41,800 bases of DNA from a bacterium (GTDB taxonomy: Bacteria; Acidobacteriota; Polarisedimenticolia; J045). The DNA lies in NCBI GenBank assembly GCA_021372775.1, contig JAJFTU010000107.1, forward strand, positions 1 through 41,800, read 5' to 3'. A program made the translations under genes and the position numbers. This document shows, piece after piece, positions 36,243 to 41,800 of the stretch (the first letter of the stretch is position 1; the number at the start of each line of letters is the position of its first letter). Below the pieces are notes generated by a model. That model did no database searches. It saw nothing but the letters and a program-made list of their open reading frames with translations, and had not been told where the DNA came from.

Positions 36243-37640
36243 CTAGTCGAGCCGGCTCAGCTCGACGCGCCGGTTCTTGGCGCGCCCTTCGTCGGTGGTG
36301 TTCGGGGCGATCGGCTTGTCCATGCCGTACCCCTTGGCGGCCAGCCGGCCGGCGTCCACGCCCTTGCCGACCAGGTAGTCCATCACCGTCTTGGCGCGGG
36401 CCTCGGAGAGCTTCTGGTTGTGGGCCTTGGCGCCGCGGCTGTCGGTGTGTCCGGCGACCTCGAGGCGGACGGCCGGGAACGCCTTCAGGGAGGCGGCCAC
36501 GCGGTCGAGCGTCTCGACCGACTCCGGCTTCAGCGTCGCCTTGTCCGTGTCGAAGTAGACCCCTTCGAGGACCAGCGTCTGGCCCTTCTCGGGGATCATC
36601 TCCGGCTTCGGCTCGGGCAGCGGGCAGCCGGTCGCGTCCACCTTGACGCCCTTGGGGGTGCCGGGGCACTTGTCGATGCCGTCGGGCACGCCGTCGCCGT
36701 CGGTGTCGAGCGGGCAGCCGACCTTGTCCACCGGCCAGCCCTTGGGGGTGCCGGGGCACTTGTCGAGCCCGTCGTAGACGCCGTCGCCGTCGCTGTCGAG
36801 CGGGCAGCCGTCCTCGTTGACCTTCGCGCCCAGCGGGGTGTTCGGGCACTTGTCCTTGCCGTCCGGCACGCCGTCCTTGTCGGAGTCGATCGGGCAGCCC
36901 TTCGCGTCCACCGGCCAGCCCTTCGGGGTGTTCGGGCACTGGTCGATGCCGTCGAAGACGCCGTCGCCGTCGGAGTCGAGCGGGCAGCCGTTCAGGTCGA
37001 CCTTGGCGCCGGCCGGGGTGCCCGGGCACTTGTCCTTGAAGTCCGGCACGCCGTCGCCGTCGGTGTCCTTCGGATGGCCGCCGAGGCCCCACGCGTAGCC
37101 GAGGAGCGCCTGGACGTTGAGGACCTTCCCGCCGTCCACCAGGCCCTTCGAGCCGAGCGTCTGGTCGGCGCGGACCTGCCAGATGAAGTGGTCGAGGCCG
37201 CGGGTGAGGATCCGCTGGCCGACGCCGACCGAGACCATGGCGCGGCTCATGTCGAGGTCGCCCGGCTCGCTCGCCTTCATCCAGCCGACCGACGGGGCGA
37301 CGAACCACCGCGCGCGGTGGGTGTCGTTGTTGAGGAAGAACTCGGGCCCGGTCCGGACGGTCCAGACTTCGGGGTCGTCCGGCATGATGTCGGTCTTGAA
37401 CTTGGTGTAGGTGGCGTCGGCGAACCACGACCACTTGGCGTCGAAGATGTGGGCGAATCGGAGGCCGAACGTCGGAGCGATCGACGTTTCGTCGCCGCGA
37501 AGATCCTTGTCGGCATGGGAAGCGCCCAACAGCACGCCGAGCTCGTTCTGCGGCTCGTCGTCCCCGCCGGCCAAAGCCGGCGCCGGAGCGGCCAGCATCG
37601 CGAGCGCGGCCGCGGCCAACCACCAACGGGTAATGCGCAT
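36243..37640 (-). CDS. OmpA-family outer-membrane protein with thrombospondin type-3 repeats
   Basis: The protein has 465 residues. AGGAGGAGAC precedes ATG 37640, and a signal peptide ends at ALA24. Residues about 30-185 form an OmpA-like beta-barrel. Residues about 192-340 hold five 30-residue thrombospondin type-3 units, each with DxDGDGVxDxxDxCP and GCPL, which bind calcium. The C-terminal OmpA domain (about 355-465) has YFDTDKATLKPES, VAGHTDSRGAKAHNQKLSEA and NRRVEL, which bind peptidoglycan. It links the outer membrane to the cell wall. It ends in a good terminator. Confidence 0.95.
   Translation of the reverse strand: MRITRWWLAAAALAMLAAPAPALAGGDDEPQNELGVLLGASHADKDLRGDETSIAPTFGLRFAHIFDAKWSWFADATYTKFKTDIMPDDPEVWTVRTGPEFFLNNDTHRARWFVAPSVGWMKASEPGDLDMSRAMVSVGVGQRILTRGLDHFIWQVRADQTLGSKGLVDGGKVLNVQALLGYAWGLGGHPKDTDGDGVPDFKDKCPGTPAGAKVDLNGCPLDSDGDGVFDGIDQCPNTPKGWPVDAKGCPIDSDKDGVPDGKDKCPNTPLGAKVNEDGCPLDSDGDGVYDGLDKCPGTPKGWPVDKVGCPLDTDGDGVPDGIDKCPGTPKGVKVDATGCPLPEPKPEMIPEKGQTLVLEGVYFDTDKATLKPESVETLDRVAASLKAFPAVRLEVAGHTDSRGAKAHNQKLSEARAKTVMDYLVGKGVDAGRLAAKGYGMDKPIAPNTTDEGRAKNRRVELSRLD
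36621..37067 (-). repeat. Five 90-bp in-frame repeats encoding calcium-binding units
   Basis: Five units of exactly 30 codons encode the thrombospondin type-3 segment of the OmpA-family protein. DNA identity among units is high, especially at the DGDGV codons, and two sub-types alternate (AGAKV and KGWPV forms). Confidence 0.9.
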
Positions 37641-37726
37641 GTCGTCTCCTCCTGGCGTCGCGCGGGCCTAGTCGCCCGGGCAACGCTCCCACGGTACGCC
37701 GATTGAGCTTGGGCGACAGGCGAAAA

Positions 37727-38764
37727 TCAGTCAGGGAGGCGCAGCGGACCCCGCGGGACGAGGCAAAGCAGCGCCGCGGAGAACGCGGCCGCCCGGACCG
37801 CGCGCCGCGGCACCTTGATCGAACGGGCCGGATCGAGGCGGGCCGCCGGCGGGGCTTCGGCGAGCGCGCGCAGCGTCAGGACGCCGATGCGCGCCGGCAG
37901 GACCGAGGCGAACCGCAGGCGCCACGCCGGGACGGGCAGGGCGGCGGCGTACTGCAGCCCGGCGAGGAGATCGAGCCGGGCGATCCGCTCCCACTTCCGC
38001 AGGACCGGCAGGAGGCGCGGCGCGGCGCCGGGGTCGAGCAGATCGGCGGGGGCGAGGCCGACGGCGGCGAGGTCGGCCGCGGGAAGGAAGCAACGCCCGC
38101 GGCGCAGGTCCCGCGGCAGGTCGCGGAGGACGTTCACCAACTGCAGGCCGCGGCCGTAGCGCCGTCCGGCGCGCGAGAGCCAAAGGGCGCGGGGCGCGAG
38201 GCGCGGCGCCTTGCGGGCGACGAGGCGGGTCCAGAACTCCCCCACGCAGCCGGCGATCCCCTCGGTGTAGGCCTCGAGGGCGGCGCCGTCGGGCAGGGCG
38301 CGGAGGGCCGCGCCGCCGGCGCCGAAGAAGGCCAGCTCGCGGTCCATCGTCGCGGCCAGCGTTTCGACGATCCAGGCCGCGTCGGCGCGGTCGGCGGGGG
38401 GGAGGGCGCCGAGCCGCGCGAGGACGACCCCGAGGCGGTCGAGCAGGGCGCGCTCGGCCGCGTCCACGGCGTCGGCCGGCTCGCCGTCCGCGGCGACGTC
38501 GAGCGCGGCGAGGGCCGCCTCGTCCGCGCGGCGTTGTCCGGCCTCCGCGGCGGCGGCGACCGCGCGGCGGAGCGCGGCCAGCGAGGCGCGGCGGCGGTCC
38601 GGCGGCACGAGGTCGCGGTCGGCCACCGTGTCGGCGGCGCGGGCGAGGAGGTAGGCGATCTCCACCGGGGCGCGCAGCCCGCGGGGCAGGGCGCGGATCG
38701 TCAGCGCGAAGGAGCGGCTGACCCGGTCGAGGATCTCCCGGTCGGAAGGCACGGCGGCGTCCAT
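37727..38764 (-). CDS. Squalene/phytoene synthase family protein
   Basis: The protein has 345 residues from ATG 38764; the reading frame is open much further upstream but runs into the repeat region and does not look coding there. It has SRSFALTIRALP, the first Asp motif ARAADTVADRD, a central DRELAFFG and GCVGEFWTRL region, and the second Asp motif NVLRDLPRDLRRGRCFLP. These are the two Mg-diphosphate sites of head-to-head prenyl synthases. It joins two farnesyl or geranylgeranyl diphosphates for hopanoid or carotenoid synthesis. No other isoprenoid gene is nearby, so squalene versus phytoene cannot be decided. Confidence 0.9.
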   Translation of the reverse strand: MDAAVPSDREILDRVSRSFALTIRALPRGLRAPVEIAYLLARAADTVADRDLVPPDRRRASLAALRRAVAAAAEAGQRRADEAALAALDVAADGEPADAVDAAERALLDRLGVVLARLGALPPADRADAAWIVETLAATMDRELAFFGAGGAALRALPDGAALEAYTEGIAGCVGEFWTRLVARKAPRLAPRALWLSRAGRRYGRGLQLVNVLRDLPRDLRRGRCFLPAADLAAVGLAPADLLDPGAAPRLLPVLRKWERIARLDLLAGLQYAAALPVPAWRLRFASVLPARIGVLTLRALAEAPPAARLDPARSIKVPRRAVRAAAFSAALLCLVPRGPLRLPD

Positions 38765-38836
38765 GCGTCGATCGTACCCCGCGCCGGGCCGAGATGAGCG
38801 AAAATGAACCGCTCGACGATCGAGGAGGCTGGGACC

Positions 38837-39202
38837 GTGCGCGGACAAAAGGGCGAAGGGCGGCTCGGGCTGATCATCTGGCTGGCGATCTTCGCGGCGG
38901 CGATCTTCGCCGCGGCGCGCATCATTCCGGCCAAGACCCACGTCATGGACCTGCACGACTACTGCGACCGCGAACTGCAGAACGTCGTCTCCTCGGGGCG
39001 GGACTTCGACCAGGAGCGGTTCCTGCAGAACGTCCTGGCGAAGGCCAAGGAAGTGAACATCCCGCTGGAGAAGAACCAGCTTCAGCTCACGATGACCAGC
39101 GAAACCGTGACGCTGCGGATGCAGCACGAGGTCGTCGTGGACCTCGCGGTCTACAAATGGGTTTGGCCCTACGACAAGACCTTCGTCCACCGCCGCTTCT
39201 GA
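38837..39202 (+). CDS. Hypothetical single-pass membrane protein
   Basis: The protein has 121 residues. GTG 38837 is preferred because GAGGAGG lies eight bases upstream; ATG 38804 in the same frame would add 11 residues and lacks such a site. An N-terminal membrane helix (LGLIIWLAIFAAAIFAAARI) is followed by a 90-residue domain, probably periplasmic, with MDLHDYCDRELQNVVSSG and a beta-rich LQLTMTSETVTLRMQHEVVV. The pattern resembles pilin-like or DUF4845-type small proteins in shape, but I do not recognise the family. It is divergent from the squalene/phytoene synthase gene. Confidence 0.75.
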   Translation: MRGQKGEGRLGLIIWLAIFAAAIFAAARIIPAKTHVMDLHDYCDRELQNVVSSGRDFDQERFLQNVLAKAKEVNIPLEKNQLQLTMTSETVTLRMQHEVVVDLAVYKWVWPYDKTFVHRRF

Positions 39203-39318
39203 CGGCGGCGGCGATCCCGCCGATCGCGGTCTCCGTCGCGCGCGACCTTCATCGCGCGCGGCCTTCGTCGCGCGACGCGTGCGGCGATTGGGCCGGCGGC
39301 GGCGATTGGGATTCGCTG

Positions 39319-39509
39319 TAGGGGCGGCTGGCGCGCTCCGATGATCGTCGGAACAACGACGCCTCCACCGCGCCTGCCGCCCGAGGTGATTCACGCGCAA
39401 TCCTGCCTTTAACGACGAAAGGCAACGTTGCGCGTGAATCAGGTCGGGCGGCAGGCGCGGAGGAATCCTGAGCGCGGCAACGATCATCGGAGCGCGCCAG
39501 CCGCCCCTA
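39319..39509. mobile_element. 191-bp inverted repeat, MITE-like, flanked by TA
   Basis: The outer arms 39319-39348 and 39480-39509 are perfect 30-bp inverted repeats beginning TAGGGGCGGCTGG. Inner arms 39368-39400 and 39428-39460 pair over 33 bases with two mismatches, and TGCCTTT/AAAGGCA closes around a 7-base loop at 39411-39417. Nineteen bases on each side between the arms do not pair. The TA at each tip fits the target duplication of IS630/Tc1-mariner-type elements, and non-coding elements with GTAGGGGC-type ends are known. No transposase is present. Confidence 0.7.
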
Positions 39510-39624
39510 CCGCCCATCCCGATCACGGCGCCTATCAGCATCACGACGACCGACCCAGTCACGGCGGCCGTCGCCATCACGACGTCGAATTCACGCCGTC
39601 GAATGAACGTGTCGAACACGACAA

Positions 39625-39699
39625 GCGGGTCGTGTGGCGGGGGGCGGCGGCGGAGCATTGCCCCGTCGCGGAGCCGCCGCCCCCCGCCGCCCGACCCGC
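39625..39699. repeat. Long GC-rich palindrome A
   Basis: Arms 39625-39650 and 39674-39699 pair at 24 of 26 positions around a 23-base loop. The inner part (GCGGCGGCGGAGC, then GCGGAGCCGCCGCC) is shared with palindrome B about 230 bases to the right, which suggests copies of one repetitive extragenic element. Confidence 0.75.
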
Positions 39700-39857
39700 G
39701 ACCGTCAAGACGCACGCGCCCTATCGGCTCAGCGCGGAAAACGACGCAGCCGCCGCGAGCCAACGCCGTGACGCGCGGCGAGACGAGACGCACGGACCAT
39801 CGAAGAAGGACCACCACCCCGCGGACAATCAGCACGTCGCCCGACCGAACACGACAG

Positions 39858-39930
39858 CGCGTCGGGCGTGCGGGGGCGGCGGCGAGCCGATGCCCGGTCC
39901 GCGGAGCCGCCGCCCCCGCCGCACGACGCG
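39858..39930. repeat. Long GC-rich palindrome B
   Basis: Arms 39858-39883 and 39906-39930 pair with only three irregular positions around a 22-base loop. Its core resembles palindrome A (CGGAGCCGCCGCC right arm, and a GCCCGGTC loop against GCCCCGTC). Confidence 0.75.
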
Positions 39931-39935
39931 CGTCC

Positions 39936-39980
39936 CGCGAGACGCGCGGGCAGTACGCCGCGAAACGCGCGGGCAGTGCG
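39936..39980. repeat. 23-bp tandem direct repeat
   Basis: CGCGAGACGCGCGGGCAGT (39936 on) is repeated as CGCGAAACGCGCGGGCAGT (39959 on), two units with two substitutions. It ends eight bases before the hutI stop codon on the opposite strand. Confidence 0.75.
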
Positions 39981-39988
39981 TTGAGGAA

Positions 39989-41263
39989 TTACGCGGTCAA
40001 CACGTGCCCCGCGGCGACCGTCGCGAAGAGACGCGGCGCGCCGAACTGGTAGAGGAGCTGCCGACGCTCCGCCGCGTCGAGAACCAGCAGATCGCAGCGC
40101 TTCCCGACCTCGACGCTCCCCGCGACCTCCGCGAGCCCCGCGGCCGCGGCGCCGTTGAGCGTCGCGGCGACGATCGCCTCGTCCACCGTCAGACCGCACA
40201 GCAGGCAGCCGAGCTGCATCGTCACCGGCAGCGACTCGCAAGGGCAGGAGCCGGGGTTCACGTCGGTCGAGAGGGCCACCGGCACGCCGAGCTCGACCAT
40301 CCGCCGCGCCGGCGCCGCTTCCTTCATCCGCAGGAAAAGCGTGGCCGCCGGCAGCAGCACGGCCACCGTGCCGGCCGCGGCGAGCGCCTTCAGCCCCGCC
40401 TCGCTGGCGTGCTCCAGATGCTCCGCGCTGACCGCGCCCATCTCCCCCGCGAGCTCCGCCCCGCCGTCCGAGGCGAGCTGGTCGGCGTGGACCTTGAGCC
40501 CGAGCCCCGCGCGCCGTCCGGCGTCGAGCACCCGCCGCGCTTCCTCGACGCCGAAGGCGTTGGCGTCCACGAAGACGTCCACGAACCGCGCGAGGCCGGC
40601 CTCGGCGACGTGCGGGATCATCTCGCCGCAGAGCGCGTCCACGTAGCGCGCCCGCGCGGCGGCGTCGCCGCGCGCCTCGGGCGGCATCGTGTGCGCGCCG
40701 AGGAACGTCGTCGCCAGCGCGTACGGCCGCGTGGCCGCCGCGCGCCGCGCCGCCTCGAGCATCTTGTACTCGGCCTCGGCGCAGAGGCCGTAGCCGCTCT
40801 TGACCTCGAAGGAGGTCACGCCCCAGCGGGCCATCCGGTCCATCCGCGCGCCGGCCGACGCCGTCAACTCGTCGAGCGAGGCGGCGCGCGTCTTCTTCAC
40901 CGTGCCGAGGATCCCGCCGCCGGCGGCGGCGATCTCGGAATAGGTCGCCCCGGCGAGCCGCTTCTCGAACTCGTCGGCCCGGTCGCCGCCCCAGACGAGG
41001 TGCGTGTGCGCGTCCACGAGGCCGGGCAGCACCGCGCGCCCCTCGACGTCGAGGCGCCGCGCCCCCGGAAGCGGCTCGACCGACGCGGCCAGCGCGTCCT
41101 CGGGGCCGACCCAGACGATCTTCCCCTCGCGGGCGGCGACGGCGCCGCGCGGCAGCACGGCGACGCGCCCCTGATCGGCGCCGCGCGCCGGCGCCGGACC
41201 GGCGCAGGTCGCGAGCTCCGAGGCGCCGCGGACGACGAAATCGGCGCGGACGCGGTCAGTCAC
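39989..41263 (-). CDS. hutI: Imidazolonepropionase
   Basis: The protein has 424 residues and starts at GTG 41263. It is a metal-dependent amidohydrolase that opens imidazolone-propionate to formimino-glutamate in histidine breakdown. Metal and substrate residues appear in LVDAHTHLVWGGDR, a KSGYGL region, FLGAHTMPPEA, LKVHADQL, SAEHLEHAS and LSTDVNPGSCPCESL. Length and motif order are normal. The start overlaps the end of the DivIVA-like gene by 8 bases. No other hut gene is in the window. Confidence 0.97.
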   Translation of the reverse strand: MTDRVRADFVVRGASELATCAGPAPARGADQGRVAVLPRGAVAAREGKIVWVGPEDALAASVEPLPGARRLDVEGRAVLPGLVDAHTHLVWGGDRADEFEKRLAGATYSEIAAAGGGILGTVKKTRAASLDELTASAGARMDRMARWGVTSFEVKSGYGLCAEAEYKMLEAARRAAATRPYALATTFLGAHTMPPEARGDAAARARYVDALCGEMIPHVAEAGLARFVDVFVDANAFGVEEARRVLDAGRRAGLGLKVHADQLASDGGAELAGEMGAVSAEHLEHASEAGLKALAAAGTVAVLLPAATLFLRMKEAAPARRMVELGVPVALSTDVNPGSCPCESLPVTMQLGCLLCGLTVDEAIVAATLNGAAAAGLAEVAGSVEVGKRCDLLVLDAAERRQLLYQFGAPRLFATVAAGHVLTA

Positions 41264-41771
41264 GGCCGTCTGGCCCCTGCGGACCGGTGGACGGGCCGCG
41301 GCGCATCTTGTCCGCGATCCCCGATTCCTGACGACGCAGCTCGACCAGCCGCCGGTGCTCCTCGAGCAGCGCCAGCAGCTTGTTCTCGAACGTTTCCCGC
41401 TCGACCTTCAGCCGCAGGATCTGCTGCTCGATCCGCGTCACCTCGGCCCGCGTGCGCTGGAGCAGCTGCTCGCACTGCGTGCGGGTGTCGGCCATCAGCT
41501 TCTCGGCCTCGGCCTGGGCGAGCGCCTTCCGCTCTTCGGTCAGCCGCTCGGCGGCGGCGAGCGACTCGATCAGCGTCTTCTCGCGGCGGCGGTACTCGTC
41601 CACCTCGGCGCGCGTCGCCTGCATCATCCGCTGCAGCTCCTCGCGGTCCAGATTGACCTGCGAGAGGGCGTCGGCGGCGGAACGCAGCGCGGCGTCCACC
41701 TCGCGGCGGCTGTAACCAAGGACCTCGCGCTTGAAGTGCTGCGATTCGATGTCGAGCGGCGTCAGCGGCAT
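41256..41771 (-). CDS. DivIVA-domain coiled-coil protein
   Basis: The protein has 171 residues. It begins with PLTPLDIESQHFKREVLGYS, the N-terminal DivIVA membrane-curvature module (here with REVDAALR), followed by a long coiled coil rich in Glu, Arg and Gln to about residue 145, and a short disordered tail. DivIVA/GpsB relatives mark cell poles or division sites and recruit partners. GGGAG lies ten bases before ATG 41771. The stop overlaps hutI, so the two genes are co-translated although no functional link is known. Anything further upstream is outside the window. Confidence 0.88.
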   Translation of the reverse strand: MPLTPLDIESQHFKREVLGYSRREVDAALRSAADALSQVNLDREELQRMMQATRAEVDEYRRREKTLIESLAAAERLTEERKALAQAEAEKLMADTRTQCEQLLQRTRAEVTRIEQQILRLKVERETFENKLLALLEEHRRLVELRRQESGIADKMRRGPSTGPQGPDGRD

Positions 41772-41800
41772 GAAGATCGTCTCCCGAAGGCCGCGCCGGG

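Larger units (their letters stand above)
39203..39988. other. Gene-free, repeat-rich region
   Basis: This 786-base stretch has no convincing gene. Open frames cross it on both strands, but they show no known motif and run through palindromes. From left to right it has simple G/C repeats (39203-39318, with GGCGGCGATTGGG twice), a 191-bp inverted repeat, two related long hairpins and a 23-bp tandem repeat. It is flanked by the end of the single-pass protein gene and the end of hutI. Confidence 0.75.

Noticed and set aside
36621-37067. Regular 90-bp repeats resembling a CRISPR array
   Set aside because: There are no unique spacers; the units are in frame and encode calcium-binding thrombospondin type-3 repeats.
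33478-37692. A 1404-codon open frame on the minus strand
   Set aside because: It runs out of frame through the epimerase and OmpA-family genes and antisense to the RmlCD-like pair, so it is a high-GC shadow.
38765-39835. Upstream extension of the squalene/phytoene synthase frame
   Set aside because: The extension crosses the single-pass protein gene and the MITE-like palindrome; the family N terminus starts at ATG 38764.
39319-39930. Integron attC sites or retron msr-msd RNA
   Set aside because: No GTTRRRY core sites, integrase or reverse transcriptase are present; the symmetry and TA tips fit a MITE better.

Overview
This is a continuous 41.8 kb piece of a very GC-rich bacterial chromosome, about 38 genes densely packed on both strands, with no rRNA, tRNA, CRISPR array, phage or intact insertion sequence that I could see. 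The best taxonomic hint is the secreted protein at 13351-15030, of the VWFA-related type that is characteristic of Acidobacteriota. An OmpA-like porin with thrombospondin-3 repeats, TonB-type and lipoprotein genes show an outer membrane. Assignment to Acidobacteriota is an inference from gene content only.

Layout. 1-1679 (minus): end of an operon with a divergent TldD/PmbA-like protease and a partial partner gene. 1954-5799 (plus): a 1281-residue protein joining a degenerate receiver domain, a huge Ala/Pro/Glu-rich region, one membrane helix and a TonB C-terminal domain. 5910-6113 (minus): ribosomal protein S21. 6316-15030 (plus): accD, folC, trmB, dprA, topA and the VWFA-related protein, a housekeeping run for lipid, folate, tRNA and DNA metabolism. 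15080-21807 (minus): HAD phosphatase, long ThyX-like protein, Cys-less rhodanese, etfA, etfB, SirB1-like and HDOD proteins. 21913-22689: an SDR oxidoreductase; 22824-25208 (minus): an S45 acylase. 25290-27559 (plus): an esterase, then a compact ECF sigma factor, single-TM protein and Spy/CpxP-like protein operon.

27663-34911: a DUF2007 protein, a small bacterial histone-fold protein with a lysine-rich tail (28161-28397, own promoter and terminator), a TPR protein, two tandem DUF2807 lipoproteins, lepA, a Nif3-like protein and an RmlC/RmlD-like pair. 34953-38764 (minus): an NAD-dependent sugar epimerase, an OmpA-family protein and a squalene/phytoene synthase. 38837-39202: an unrecognised single-pass protein. 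39203-39988 is the only long gene-free stretch. It holds a 191-bp TA-flanked inverted repeat that looks like a MITE, two related palindromes and a short tandem repeat. 39989-41771 (minus): hutI translationally overlapped with a DivIVA-like coiled-coil gene.

The most interesting items are the histone-fold protein, the receiver-TonB fusion with Glu at the phosphoacceptor position, the structured gene-free region, and the Cys-less rhodanese coupled to the electron-transfer flavoprotein genes. All family calls come from reading motifs by eye; no database search or structure prediction was run.
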